In this document: positions 51,114 through 60,395 of the stretch, in pieces
Layout of the letters: every line of letters begins with the position of its first letter
Numbering within the stretch: position 1 is the stretch's first letter
Source: Actinacidiphila glaucinigra
GTDB lineage: Bacteria; Actinomycetota; Actinomycetes; Streptomycetales; Streptomycetaceae
NCBI RefSeq assembly: GCF_900188405.1
Contig: NZ_FZOF01000013.1
Span: 124,001-188,000 of the forward strand
Length of the DNA stretch: 64,000 bases
Direction of reading: 5' to 3'
Program-made: the position numbers and the translations under genes
The notes under the pieces: generated by a model
What the model saw: the letters and a program-made list of their open reading frames with translations, nothing else
The model's database searches: none
What the model was told of the DNA's origin: nothing

Positions 51114-52124
51114 TCACGTCACAGTTGCCGCCGGAGCGGGGTCGCTTTCGGTGCCACATCCCAGGGCCGGCGCCGGGTGCGCGACCTGCCGCGCCCTGGG
51201 GTGGAACAGACGTAGTCGGTGTACACGTCCGTCGGTGTCCAGGCTCATCAACCACGCCACCGCGGGCGGGCAGTGGTCGGGGTCGTCCGCCGGATTGAGG
51301 ATGTCTGTCTCCCAGACGGTCAGCGACCTGCCGGCCACGGTGTGCACCAGACGCTGGCGTACACCGGCGGCGATGTCCCGGTTCATACTGCGCACGAGGT
51401 GGCGCCGGCCGCCTACGGCGTCTTTGCCGCGCATCAGCATGACCTCCGGGGACCAGCGCTCGGTGAGCAGGTCGCCGAAGTCGCCTCGTTCGGCGGCGGC
51501 AAGTGTTTCGGTTGCCTCGATCTCGCTGGCGCGGACGCGCTCGGACGCTTCCCCGTGGGCGGCGTCCGTCGTAGCGGTGAGAGCTTCGGCCAGCTTGGTC
51601 CGGCCCTGGCTTATCCGACTGCGGACCGTCCCCACCGGAATGCCGCAGGCCTCGGCGATCTGCTCGTAGGAGGTGACGCGGAAACTGAAATGGCGGAGTA
51701 CCAGGGGTAGGCGCAGCGCGGGAGAGAGGTTTTCGATCGCCTCCCAGACCCAGTTCCGCAGCGCGTTCTGCTCAAGCCACTGCTCAGGAGATGCCGTGGC
51801 CGAGGCCACTGGCACATTGGCTTGCGGCACCAGGTGAGCTGCGTTTCGCAACAGCGAACGGCAAGCGTTGCGCACGATCATACGCAACCACGCCCCCACG
51901 GCCGTCGGGTCGCGGACTTCGCCCACGCGTCGGAGCGCGGTCACGGTGGCTTCCTGCATCACGTCGTCGACGTCGGGGCCCGGCCCGAGAAGACTCAGCG
52001 CCACGGCGGTCATCCCCGCTCGGTGCCGTTCCAGAAGCAGACTCAGGGCAGTGATCTCCCCCTCCTGGGCGGCATGTGTGAGCTTGGCGTCCTCGATGCG
52101 CGCGGCATTCGCTTCGTCCATCAC
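51114..52124 (-). CDS. ECF sigma factor with C-terminal NTF2-like domain
   Basis: A 336-residue ECF sigma factor. Region 2 is ALSLLLERHRAGMTAVALSL, DVDDVMQEATVTALRRVGEV, and region 4 is LSPALRLPLVLRHFSFRVTS YEQIAEACGIPVGTVRSRIS. A linker (~195-220) leads to a SnoaL/NTF2-like tail (DLLTERWSPEVMLMRGKDAV... HTVAGRSLTVWETDILNPAD) that replaces a separate anti-sigma factor. The start is GTG 52124 or the adjacent ATG 52121, both behind aaggag. A second copy of the subtilase leader element lies ~360 bases upstream on the same strand. Confidence 0.9.
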   Translation of the reverse strand: MMDEANAARIEDAKLTHAAQEGEITALSLLLERHRAGMTAVALSLLGPGPDVDDVMQEATVTALRRVGEVRDPTAVGAWLRMIVRNACRSLLRNAAHLVPQANVPVASATASPEQWLEQNALRNWVWEAIENLSPALRLPLVLRHFSFRVTSYEQIAEACGIPVGTVRSRISQGRTKLAEALTATTDAAHGEASERVRASEIEATETLAAAERGDFGDLLTERWSPEVMLMRGKDAVGGRRHLVRSMNRDIAAGVRQRLVHTVAGRSLTVWETDILNPADDPDHCPPAVAWLMSLDTDGRVHRLRLFHPRARQVAHPAPALGCGTESDPAPAATVT

Positions 52125-52827
52125 CGTGCTCCTTCGCGTTCACACTGTTCTGGTTCGCTCCTCGCCTCAATTGCTGTCAGGAGCTCGCTGCAGCGGAGCC
52201 GCTGGCTACGGTTCATGCGAGTAGCCCCTGGTGGGAGGAAACACACTGTCAATGGTGTGCAGTCGCGGCGGTGGCCCCGCGAGGATCTGTGTGGCGCACT
52301 CCGGTGCCCACCTCGGCCTGTGGGCGCCCCACCGACTCGCCGGACGCACCGTACCTGCGCTGAAGCTCATCTCGCGATCGCCTCACTCGTCTCCGACTGG
52401 TCTGCACAGTGGGCCGTCCACCTCCGCACGAGCCCCCGGGTTTCCTCTGGTCCGCGACCGGCTGCCCACTCAGCCGCCAGCCGAACTTCCCCCTCATTCA
52501 CCCGCGCGCCGACGCGTGGGTTCCACGGTGGGTTGGGGTGCGCTGCACAGCGAAGCACCAGTCCCAGGAACGTGTCAAACAGGTCGACATTGGACAGTGT
52601 GACGGAGAACAGGTCACCACCTGATGAATTGCGCACGCCGTCACCATAATTTCGCCCCTGACCCGCTCTTAACTGGCAAGACCGGTACAGCCGCCTGCCG
52701 CCTGCGGTGATGCACACCACCAACAGTCTGGGATGGCCCACGCATGAACGAGGTCGACAGCGCCCCGGTGAGCTGGTCGCAGTGGCGATCCGCCCGTCAC
52801 CGCCGGCGACGACTCCGAGGTGGGGCA
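52125..52827. other. 703-bp gap holding leader copy B, no gene supported
   Basis: Apart from the leader element at 52486-52630 I find no gene. Minus-strand reading after the element (VNEGEVRLAAEWAAGRGPEE, then TRGLVRRWTAHCADQ) runs ~45 codons to a stop with no matching family. It may be the eroded start of the gene that once followed the leader. Confidence 0.4.
52486..52630 (-). promoter_or_regulatory. duplicated leader/promoter element, copy B
   Basis: Read on the minus strand this is ~145 bases closely matching 22150-22293: TTGACAC (52579 downward), then ctgggactggtgcttcgct, then caccccaacccaccgtg, then cccacgcgtcggcgcg and gggtgaatgag. The end-pairing CACCC/GGGTG is kept although the exact bases around it differ. 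No protease gene follows; the next gene in this direction is the ECF sigma factor at 52124. Confidence 0.7.
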
Positions 52828-55308
52828 CTAGTGCTGGGCTGCAGCAAGCGATGACCGAGAGTCGGAGGTGGCGGGTATTCCTTGTTCGACCCAAACGACC
52901 TTGCCTTCCGGCATCAGTCGAGATCCCCACCTGCGCGACATCTGAGCGACGAGGAGGAGGCCGCGCCCGTTCTCGTCCGTGGAGCGTGCTCGACGTGGGC
53001 GCGGGGCACAAGCGTCGGAGTCGGACACTTCGCAAGTCAGAACGCCGTGTCGTTTCAGGCACAAACGGATCGGACCGGTGCTGTGGCGTACGGCGTTGGT
53101 GACCAATTCGCTGACGATCAGCTTCGTGGAGTCACTGAGGCCGTCCAGGCCCCATATGGTCAACTGACCGGCCGCCAGGTCGCGGGCGCGCCGGACGGCG
53201 GTCTCGTCGTTGGGCAAGGTCCAGGAGGCGATCTGGGCCGCGTTCAGGGATCGGGTCTTGATGAGAAGCAGGGTGGTGTCGTCGCACGATGCCTGCCCAG
53301 AGATGGCGTCCGTGGCGCGCGTGCAGAGTTCCTCCAGGGGCTGGCCTGGTTCCGCGAGGATGGTACCCAAGCGGCGCATGCCGCTCTCGATGTCGCCGCC
53401 GCGGGTCTCGATCAGACCGTCGGTGTAGAGGGCGAGGAGGCTCCCTTCGGACAGTTCCATCTCCACGGCCTCGAAGGGGTCGCCGAGACCGATGCCCAGG
53501 GGCGCGCCAGCGGGGAGGTCGGGGAAGGTGACCCCGCCTTCGTGGTCGACGATCGCGGGCGGGGGATGCCCGGCCCGGGCCATGGTGCACACGCGTGTGG
53601 CAGGGTCGTAGACGGCGTACAGGCAAGTGGCGCCTACGGCGCCGGGCATCGAATTCAGGTCGTCGCCGTCTGCCTCGGCCAATCGCTGGACGGTGTTGTC
53701 GAGATGGGCCAGCAGTTCGTCGGGAGGCAACTCCATGTCGGCGAGCGTGCGCACAGCGGTTCGAAGCGTGCCCATGGTCGCGGCGGCGTGCAGGCCATGC
53801 CCGACCACGTCGCCGACGACCAATGCCACCCGTGCACCTGACAGCGGGATCACGTCGAACCAGTCGCCACCCACCCCGTGGTCCATGTCGGCCGGCAGGT
53901 AGCGCGATGCCGCCTCGACAGCCGTGCCGCCGGTCAGCCGACGCGGCAGAAGGTTGCCCTGGAGGGTGAGGGCGGCGGTTTGCTCGCGGGCGTACCGACG
54001 GGCGTTGTCCAGCGCGACGGCGGCACGATTGACGAACTCTTGCGCCAACAGCAGGTCGGTTTCCTCGAACGGCGTCCGGTTCTCGGTGCGGACGAACATG
54101 ACCACTCCCAGCAGCGCGTTTTGCATATGGACGGGCACGACCATCAGCGAGTGCATGCCGGTCTCGCGGAACCGCCGGGCCAGCGCCGGGCGCCCTTCGA
54201 CCCAAGGTCGCTCTAGGTGCTGTTGCAGGTGGGGCTTGCCAGTGCGCAGGACGACGGCCAGCGGTGACGCGGACGACATGGGGACCGACTCACCGCGCCG
54301 CAACGGGGATTCCGGCACCCCCCGGTGAATCGAGGCTTGCCCGGCACGACGCAGCACGGGAACACCACGGGCCGCGGCACCGATGTGGACAGCCGGCTCT
54401 TGGCCGAACGGGACGGACTGCTCCAGGTCAACAGCGACGTAGTCGGCGAGCAGGGGCACGGCCAGGTCGGCCAGGCCCTGGCTGGTCTGCATCACATCCA
54501 GGCTTTCACTCAACCGCGTACTGGCCTTGGCGATGGTGGCAAGGTCCTCGCGCATCCGCCGGCTCTCGGTTACGTCGGCGCTGATCACGCATACACCGAC
54601 GGTTTGACCGTCGGCACCCAGGAGGCAGTGATAGGCCCCGGCGAACGAGTGCTCCCGCCCTGGGGCAGCGGGCAGCCACGCCCGGTACTCGTGCACTTTG
54701 GTGTCGCCGCCTTGGAGGACCTGCCGCATCAGCGCCTCGATGGCTTCGGCCGTGGCGCCAGGTGCTGATTCGGTGAGCCGACGCCCCAGCCGCCGGTGCA
54801 CGGGGACGCCGTCGTGCTGTTCCATCACGTCGTTGGCAAACATGCACAGAAGGTGAGGGTCCCGGATGACGACCCCGATAGGCGCGCGGGCGAGGAGCGG
54901 GCCGCGGGCCAACGTGCTCAGCACATCCCCGGACAACGCCCCTGAATCAGTCAGTGAGGCCAGCCAACATGTGGTCCCGCCCTGGCCTCGCAGTTCCGTG
55001 ATCCGCAGACTGACGTCCACCAGGTTGCCGTCGCGACGGCGCACTGCTGACGCCCCCGGCCAGCCGTTCTCAGCAAGGAGGCGCTCCACGAAGGTATCGG
55101 TGGTGGCTGCTCCGCCGAAGGACGGCACCACCAGGGCGGCCGAGCGGCCGACGATGTCCCCGGCACCGTAACCGACGAGCCGTTCGGCGGCCTGCGTCCA
55201 CCCGACAACCGTGCCCGACTCGTCCAGCAGCGCGAAGGCTGTGTCGGATATGCCGAGCCCATCGAATTCATTACCGAATGTTATGTGCCGGAGGCTGTCC
55301 GTCGTCAT
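52828..55308 (-). CDS. SpoIIE phosphatase with PAS, GAF and GHKL ATPase domains
   Basis: An 826-residue multidomain regulator. In order: PAS (~15-125, ISDTAFALLDESGTVVGWTQ), second PAS (~135-250), GAF (~265-425), PP2C phosphatase (~445-665) with intact metal motifs GGDWFD, GDVVGHGLHAAATMG and SCDDTTLLL, and a C-terminal GHKL serine-kinase-like domain (~690-805, SELVTNAVRHS and DENGRGLLLVAQ). It thus carries both the phosphatase and the anti-sigma-type kinase of a partner-switching module. The start is ATG 55308. No substrate anti-anti-sigma gene is adjacent. Confidence 0.93.
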   Translation of the reverse strand: MTTDSLRHITFGNEFDGLGISDTAFALLDESGTVVGWTQAAERLVGYGAGDIVGRSAALVVPSFGGAATTDTFVERLLAENGWPGASAVRRRDGNLVDVSLRITELRGQGGTTCWLASLTDSGALSGDVLSTLARGPLLARAPIGVVIRDPHLLCMFANDVMEQHDGVPVHRRLGRRLTESAPGATAEAIEALMRQVLQGGDTKVHEYRAWLPAAPGREHSFAGAYHCLLGADGQTVGVCVISADVTESRRMREDLATIAKASTRLSESLDVMQTSQGLADLAVPLLADYVAVDLEQSVPFGQEPAVHIGAAARGVPVLRRAGQASIHRGVPESPLRRGESVPMSSASPLAVVLRTGKPHLQQHLERPWVEGRPALARRFRETGMHSLMVVPVHMQNALLGVVMFVRTENRTPFEETDLLLAQEFVNRAAVALDNARRYAREQTAALTLQGNLLPRRLTGGTAVEAASRYLPADMDHGVGGDWFDVIPLSGARVALVVGDVVGHGLHAAATMGTLRTAVRTLADMELPPDELLAHLDNTVQRLAEADGDDLNSMPGAVGATCLYAVYDPATRVCTMARAGHPPPAIVDHEGGVTFPDLPAGAPLGIGLGDPFEAVEMELSEGSLLALYTDGLIETRGGDIESGMRRLGTILAEPGQPLEELCTRATDAISGQASCDDTTLLLIKTRSLNAAQIASWTLPNDETAVRRARDLAAGQLTIWGLDGLSDSTKLIVSELVTNAVRHSTGPIRLCLKRHGVLTCEVSDSDACAPRPRRARSTDENGRGLLLVAQMSRRWGSRLMPEGKVVWVEQGIPATSDSRSSLAAAQH

Positions 55309-55720
55309 CGGAGTGCTGTCCTTGCGTCGCCGGGAAGGGAAAGGCCTGATTTAGACCCCTTTGGTTGAATGTCAAACCGGCTCCCCGTTTCGTGACAAGC
55401 TTCCCAAAATACTACGAACAGCCACTACACGATAACGTTCAGCATCGAGCGGCCCACGGCCGGGACATGACGCCTGCGTGCCGCATGGCGTTGCCCTGGC
55501 GGCAGATCCACCGGCGCGAGCGACACGCCACAGGGGTTATCGGCGGCCGAAAGCGACCGCTCAGCGTTTATCGGACTACTCACTGATGCTTGCGGTCCAC
55601 AGAACCGCTCCTCTACGCGTGGGAGCCCGCAGCTCGAGAGCGGAGAGACAGCCCGCCTGACTCGGCGCGCGCCCCTCTGTGGCCGCCAATAGCATGGTGA
55701 TCACGAGTTGGAGGCCACTC
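55309..55720. other. divergent promoter region, AT-rich in part
   Basis: This 412-base gap separates the phosphatase (minus) from the SigJ-like gene (plus). It includes an AT-rich segment (55360-55450) with an ACGATAACGTTC string similar to the LacI-type AACGTT core. No gene is supported. Confidence 0.4.
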
Positions 55721-56617
55721 ATGCGCACGCGCGAAAAGTCAGACTCCCTTGAGCAGGCAACGAGGGATTTCATGGCAGCGCGTCCCCAGCTTTTCGGCAT
55801 CGCCTATCGCGTCCTCGGCAGTGCCGCGGAGGCCGAGGACATTGTCCAGGAGGCGTGGCTGCGATGGCAGGCCATCGACCATGCCGACGTCCAGGAGCCG
55901 ACGGCGTTCCTGACGACGATCACTACCCGTCTGTCGATCAACTGCGCCAAGTCCGCCAGAATGCGACGCGAGTCCTACATCGGGCCCTGGCTTCCGGAGC
56001 CGGTCGACACCAGCGCGGATCCGCAACTGGGGGCGGAGCGGGCAGAGGTGCTCGACATGGCGGTTCTCTTCCTCCTGGAGAAGCTGAACCCCGTGGAACG
56101 GGCTGCCTACGTGTTGAGGGAGGCCTTCGCCTACCCGTACAAAAAGATCGCAGACATCCTGGAGACGAACGAACCCCATACGCGTCAGTTGGTGAGCCGC
56201 GCCCGGAAGCACCTGGCAGCGGAACACAGAGAGCCTGTCAGCCCGGCCGCTCACCATCGTCTGCTGAAGGCGTTCGTCGCGGCGGCGCAATCCGGTGATC
56301 TGGCGTCGCTGGAGGAGCTTCTCGCGGCCGACGTGGTCAGCTATGCCGATGGTGCAGGGATACGCGGGGCGTCCAAGATCCCGATCGTGGGGCGGCCGCA
56401 TGTCTCGAAGACCCTTGTCGCATACTCCCCGCGGTTCTGGCCGGAGAGGGAAATCCGCTGGGTGGAGGCCAACGGAAGGCCGGCTGCCCTGGTGACATGT
56501 CACGGTGCCGCGGTGGCTCTCGTGACCGCAGATGTGTCGGAGCGCGGTATCGAACGCATCATGTGGGTGGTCAGCCCGGCCAAGCTGGCCAACTATGCGG
56601 CGACTCTGGCCGATTGA
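55721..56617 (+). CDS. SigJ/ECF41-type sigma factor with SnoaL-like tail
   Basis: A 298-residue ECF sigma factor. ATG 55721 is chosen for its ttggagg site 6 bases upstream; earlier in-frame starts at 55679 and 55694 lack one. Region 2 is ARPQLFGIAYRVLGSAAEAE DIVQEAWLRW, then RRESYIGPWLPEPV, then region 4 (LNPVERAAYVLREAFAYPYK, KIADILETNEPHTRQLVSRA). The SnoaL/NTF2 tail (~195-295) has FVAAAQSGDLASLEELLAAD VVSYADGAG and GRPHVSKTLVAYSPRFW. The core is paralogous to the truncated factor at 47414. It could drive the TGTCACA-type promoters at 45-46 kb. Confidence 0.92.
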   Translation: MRTREKSDSLEQATRDFMAARPQLFGIAYRVLGSAAEAEDIVQEAWLRWQAIDHADVQEPTAFLTTITTRLSINCAKSARMRRESYIGPWLPEPVDTSADPQLGAERAEVLDMAVLFLLEKLNPVERAAYVLREAFAYPYKKIADILETNEPHTRQLVSRARKHLAAEHREPVSPAAHHRLLKAFVAAAQSGDLASLEELLAADVVSYADGAGIRGASKIPIVGRPHVSKTLVAYSPRFWPEREIRWVEANGRPAALVTCHGAAVALVTADVSERGIERIMWVVSPAKLANYAATLAD

Positions 56618-56804
56618 GTCTGTCAGGAGCTTCAGCCTCGGCCGGCCCCCTCCCGCGGTCTTCGAGGCCAGTGGAGCGTCCTCGCGCTGCACGCGAAGGG
56701 CGCACTTTCCCCACGTCAGCGAGCATGCCCCTGCGGTGCCTACACTCTCCCGTCCATCACACTGTTGTGATGGTGACTGTCAACCGCGTCACACTGCACC
56801 TCCA

Positions 56805-56845
56805 CGCGAACTGTTCGCGTCGTTACCTCCGTGTATGCTGCATTC
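56805..56845 (+). promoter_or_regulatory. operator and leaderless promoter of the SDR gene
   Basis: CGCGAA-CTG-TTCGCG (56805-56819) is a perfect 6-bp inverted repeat placed over the -35 region. TATGCT (56834-56839) lies exactly 12-7 bases before the ATG at 56846. The gene is probably leaderless and controlled by an unidentified regulator. Confidence 0.65.
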
Positions 56846-57604
56846 ATGTCTGAAGGCGTCGCAATCACCGGTATCTCAATAGTCACAGGGGCCTCGCGTG
56901 GCCTCGGCGCCGTGATCGCCCGACGTCTCGCGGCCAGCGGACACCCGGTCGCCGTGGTGTACCGGTCGGGGGCTGAAGCCGCTCGCCGGGTGGTGGCGGA
57001 CGTACACTCCGCCGGTGGTATCGCCCAGGCTTTCGCCGCTGATGTGACCGACGAGGCCGCCGTCACAAATCTCGTGGCGGATGTGACTGACCAACTCGGC
57101 CCGGTTGCCTCGCTGGTCATCAACGCGACAGGCCCGCAGCACGACGTGCATCCGGCAGCGCTGACCTGGCAAGACCATCTCGCCCAACTCCTGTTTTTCG
57201 TCAAAAGCCCCACGCTCCTGATGCAAGCGGTGCTGCCGACCATGCGCGAGCGCGGTGGCGGCCGGATCATCCAAATCGGCTCGGATGTGCTGGAGCGTTC
57301 CGTGCCCGAGATGGCGGCCTACACGGCGGCCAAGGCCGCACAGCACAGCCTGACCAAGTCGTGGGCCCAAGCACTCGGCCCGTTCGGGATCACCGTGAAC
57401 ACCGTCGCCCCTGGTTGGATCCCGGTCGAACGGCACGCCGGTGTCGACCGCGAAACCCTCGCCGCATACGCGGCGGAAGTACCACTGGGACGCATGGGTC
57501 GACCAGAAGACGTCGCCGCCGCTGTGGCTTTCCTCGTATCGCCGGACGCCGGCTTCATCACCGGTGAACGCATCAAAGTCAACGGTGGTATTGCGATCAG
57601 CTGA
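56846..57604 (+). CDS. short-chain dehydrogenase/reductase (3-oxoacyl reductase-like)
   Basis: A 252-residue classical SDR. The cofactor motif is SIVTGASRGLGAVIARRLAA, the NAG-like motif is LVINATGP, the catalytic Ser is in IQIGSDVLE and the Tyr/Lys pair is in YTAAKAAQ, followed by VNTVAPGWIPVERHA and the tail FITGERIKVNGGIAIS. Arg after the glycine motif region (YRSG) suggests NADP. ATG 56846 is preferred over the in-frame GTG 56831 because TATGCT sits 12-7 bases before it. It stands alone; the palindrome at 56805 is its likely operator. Confidence 0.9.
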   Translation: MSEGVAITGISIVTGASRGLGAVIARRLAASGHPVAVVYRSGAEAARRVVADVHSAGGIAQAFAADVTDEAAVTNLVADVTDQLGPVASLVINATGPQHDVHPAALTWQDHLAQLLFFVKSPTLLMQAVLPTMRERGGGRIIQIGSDVLERSVPEMAAYTAAKAAQHSLTKSWAQALGPFGITVNTVAPGWIPVERHAGVDRETLAAYAAEVPLGRMGRPEDVAAAVAFLVSPDAGFITGERIKVNGGIAIS

Positions 57605-57936
57605 TGGTTGATCAGCTGGTGCGATGCGCACGTGGAGCGTCGTCGAGCGACTCCAGCCGGAGGCGTCGTGGACTCCAACTGCCTTGATCGGATGCCCCCA
57701 GCCCGGTTCGTCGCCCAGACCGCAACGCCCCAACCTCGGCGAACAAGGCCGATTGCTCCACGACACCAACGCCGGCACCTGGGCCCTGCTCCAGCCCTAC
57801 CGGCGCGGCCGGCGGGTCCGGCAAGGCGGCCCACGTTCCCTCCGGGACCTCATCGAAGACCGCCTCCGGGGTGGCTCCACGATGGATCCCTCAGCCGGTG
57901 ACACAGGGGCACCGACCAACGCGGCTCCCGGAGGCT
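57605..57936. other. 332-bp gap with a possible gene fragment
   Basis: No full gene is supported. On the plus strand, a short run (TWALLQPYRRGRRVRQGGPR, SLRDLIEDRL, ~57775-57870) resembles the C-terminal end of actinobacterial SAM-methyltransferase-like proteins (VRQxGPRxLxDE), but the upstream part does not fit. It could be a decayed gene tail. Confidence 0.3.
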
Positions 57937-59334
57937 TTACATCTTGTCCGCCCAGATCTGTCGGGACGCCGACACGGGGTCCGCCACCACTGAGACGGGC
58001 ACGTCCCAGATCTGCGTGAGCGCCTCGTCCTTCCGGTACTGCGGCCAGCCAGGGTCGCCGGTTGCGGCGAAAGCCGTCAACGACCTGCGGAACTCGTCTG
58101 CCAGGCCGACAGCCTCCGGCGGGAGTGAGTCGCCGAAGAGCATGGCCGCCATCGGGCCGTGGAAATTGCCGAATGTCAGCGGTACGTCGAGCAGGTGGCA
58201 GGCGCCGAGCGCCCCGCCGAACACCGGGGTCGGCCAGGCCACCTCATAACACCAGCTGCGGCCGGAGTGCTCTTGAGCGCACCACGTCGACGGCATGCGG
58301 AAGAACGCGTCGGACTGGATGAGGATGTACAGATCGGCATCGGAGACGCCTGGGTGCGCGGCTCGGTAGCCGTCGAGAGGAACGCCGTGCGCCGCCGCGA
58401 CACCAGCGACGTCAATGGCGGACAGGTTTTCGCTCATCGCCATGGCGAAGAATCGGTACTCGTCACGGGTGTACCCGGTCATGAGGTCGACCTCCGCACG
58501 GAGGCCCCGCCAGGGCTGGTCACGCACCACATCCCCATCCACCACCAGTCCGTAGGGAGTGACCTCGCCCTCCCTGGACTGCACGGCGTGGATCGCCTCG
58601 GACGCCACGCCCGCGAAGGCCTCGGAAGTGAGCGGAACACCGAGCGCCGCCGCGATCCGCTCTGCCGTGTCCCGCGCCCGCTCTTCAGGCAGAAAAGCCG
58701 CTGTGACGCTCTGTCCAATGGCCCGGCCGAACAGCCCGCGGCCGGCCTCGGCGGCCGTCAGCGCCGCCACGGCGCTGCCCCCCGCCGATTGTCCGAAGAT
58801 CGTCACATTGCCCGGGGCCCCACCGAAACGCGCTATGTTCTCCTGCACCCAGCGCAGGGCCGCGAGTTGGTCGAGCAGTGCCCGGTTCTGCGGCGCGTCC
58901 GGCAGCCAGCCCAAGCCCTCGAAGCCGGTGCGGTAGTTCAGGGTCACCAGCACGACGCCCGAGCGGGCCAGGTTCGCGCCATCGAACTCGGGCTGGCTCG
59001 CGGAACCGAAAATGAACGCTCCCCCGTAGAGCCAGACCATCACCGGGAGACCGGCTGCCCCGGGATCGGGCGTCCAGACATTCACGGTGAGGCAGTCGGC
59101 ATCGTCACCCGGGTGCCACAGCGCGGGCAAAGGAGGCATCTGGGCCTGCGGGGGCGAGGCGCTGAAAGCGGTACCGTCGAGGACGCCGTCCCACGGCTGC
59201 GGCTGCTGCGGCGCCTGGAAACGCCGGGGGCCGTCGAGAGGCGCGGCGTACGGGATGCCCCTGAACACGCTGACACCCTTGTCCGTTACGCCTCGCACGG
59301 CGCCCTGGATCGTTTGCACGATGATATTTTCCAT
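57937..59334 (-). CDS. type-B carboxylesterase
   Basis: A 465-residue alpha/beta hydrolase of the carboxylesterase/lipase type-B family. It has the N-terminal VFRGIPYAAPLDGPRRFQAP, the disulphide-region phrase DDADCLTVNVWTPD, the oxyanion motif WLYGGAFIFGS, the nucleophile elbow VTIFGQSAGGSAVAAL, the acidic residue in GYTRDEYRFF, and the catalytic His in GACHLLDVPLTFG. ATG 59334 or ATG 59358 (MKAEPGFS) may be the start; the second lies in a block duplicated at 61.4 kb. It is expressed from the TTGCTG-N16-TAGCAT promoter beside the palindrome at 59405-59427. Confidence 0.9.
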   Translation of the reverse strand: MENIIVQTIQGAVRGVTDKGVSVFRGIPYAAPLDGPRRFQAPQQPQPWDGVLDGTAFSASPPQAQMPPLPALWHPGDDADCLTVNVWTPDPGAAGLPVMVWLYGGAFIFGSASQPEFDGANLARSGVVLVTLNYRTGFEGLGWLPDAPQNRALLDQLAALRWVQENIARFGGAPGNVTIFGQSAGGSAVAALTAAEAGRGLFGRAIGQSVTAAFLPEERARDTAERIAAALGVPLTSEAFAGVASEAIHAVQSREGEVTPYGLVVDGDVVRDQPWRGLRAEVDLMTGYTRDEYRFFAMAMSENLSAIDVAGVAAAHGVPLDGYRAAHPGVSDADLYILIQSDAFFRMPSTWCAQEHSGRSWCYEVAWPTPVFGGALGACHLLDVPLTFGNFHGPMAAMLFGDSLPPEAVGLADEFRRSLTAFAATGDPGWPQYRKDEALTQIWDVPVSVVADPVSASRQIWADKM

Positions 59335-59335
59335 A

Positions 59336-59428
59336 CTGAAGCCCGGCTCCGCCTTCATGGAATACGAACGTCCGGATGCTACCTCCGGACCAGTGGGCAG
59401 CAAAAAGCTTTCACTGAATGAAAGTTTG
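59336..59428 (-). promoter_or_regulatory. duplicated operator-promoter block, copy 1 (esterase)
   Basis: Reading minus: the palindrome AAACTTTCA-TTCAG-TGAAAGCTT (59427-59405), then TTGCTG, 16 bases, TAGCAT (promoter), then the esterase start region with gagccgggcttcag. The whole ~93 bases recur inverted at 61336-61430 with about 86% identity by hand alignment, including the promoter spacing and operator. The operator lies just upstream of the -35 box. Confidence 0.8.
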
Positions 59429-59686
59429 GGCCCGGCATCCCCAGTCGCCGAGTCCACGCGGGCGCGGATCTCAGTCGGTCGATATGACGACGGTCTACGG
59501 ACCAGTGACGCGTCGTTCTCACGATTACGTCCGAAGCGATCACGTGATGCCGGGGGCGATTTCGCCACAGCTCTCCGACGTTGCACTTACGTCAGCCCTA
59601 CTGCGGTGAAGTTAGCGTGCCGCTGGAACGCTACAAAGGTGGTCCGTACCTACGCATTTTGCGCCGGTCCTCACGATGGGACGACA

Positions 59687-60166
59687 ATGAGAATTGAGAG
59701 CCGCCTGGCAGAGATGGGCCTGGAGCTTCCCGAACCCATGCAATTGCCTCCAGGTGTCAGCCTGCCCTTTCCATGGGTCAGGATCCTCGGCGACCGCGCC
59801 TTCGTCTCCGGTCACGGGCCACTGATGCGCGATGGCTCGCTTCCTTCGGTTCTGGGCAAGGTGGGGGCGGAGGTGTCGCAGTCAGAGGCCTACGACGCTG
59901 CACGCTCCACAGCCCTCGCTGTCCTGGCGAGCTTGCGTGCGGCTCTCGGCGATCTGGACCGTGTCGTCGCCTGGCTCAGGGTTTTCGGCATGGTCAATGC
60001 CGCACCCGGGTTCACCTCGGCGCCGGCGGTGGTGAACGGTTTCTCCGATCTGATCCTGGAACTGTGGGGGCCTGAGGCCGGCAGTCATGCCCGGTCGGCA
60101 GTCGGCCTCGCGGAGCTTCCCTTCCGGATCCCGGTGGAGATCGAGGCCGAGGTCCTGATCCGCTGA
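59687..60166 (+). CDS. RidA-family protein
   Basis: A 159-residue RidA/YjgF-like protein starting at ATG 59687 (weak ggga site). It begins RIESRLAEMGLELPEPMQLP PG, then VRILGDRAFVSGHGPLMRDG, AARSTALAVLASLRAALGDL DRVV and a late HARSAVGLAELPFRIPVEIE. The phrase with Arg in HARSAVGLAELP matches the catalytic-Arg region (RSAVxVxxLP) of true RidA proteins, unlike the RidA copy at 45611. It lies between the two inverted copies of the esterase promoter block. The long form of the family is often encoded with amidases or hydrolases. Confidence 0.9.
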   Translation: MRIESRLAEMGLELPEPMQLPPGVSLPFPWVRILGDRAFVSGHGPLMRDGSLPSVLGKVGAEVSQSEAYDAARSTALAVLASLRAALGDLDRVVAWLRVFGMVNAAPGFTSAPAVVNGFSDLILELWGPEAGSHARSAVGLAELPFRIPVEIEAEVLIR

Positions 60167-60241
60167 GCTTGCCCCGCCATCCGGGTCGGGCGGCTGGGCG
60201 GCCTGTCGACCGCAGCGGGCTGGTGCGGAGGGTCGTACGGC

Positions 60242-60288
60242 CTTGGCGTGAGCATGTACGTTGGCGAGGCGTTGTTGATCACGCCAAG
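60242..60288. terminator. inverted repeat between convergent genes
   Basis: CTTGGCGTGA (60242-60251) and TCACGCCAAG (60279-60288) are perfect 10-bp complements with a 27-base loop. They lie between the stop of the RidA gene (60166) and the stop of the hydrolase (60396) and may serve both. Confidence 0.5.
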
Positions 60289-60395
60289 ACCGCGAAGTGC
60301 CTCTGCTGCACGACACTGTTCGCGTCGAGTCCCTGACCGTGCAGACCCGGTTGGCCGCGGTTCGGGAGAAGGGTGACGACTGCCCCGGTGTGATG

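Noticed and set aside
57624..58019. 131-codon plus-strand open frame with a methyltransferase-like end
   Set aside because: Only a ~30-residue stretch resembles the family. The rest is low-quality sequence that overlaps the esterase gene.
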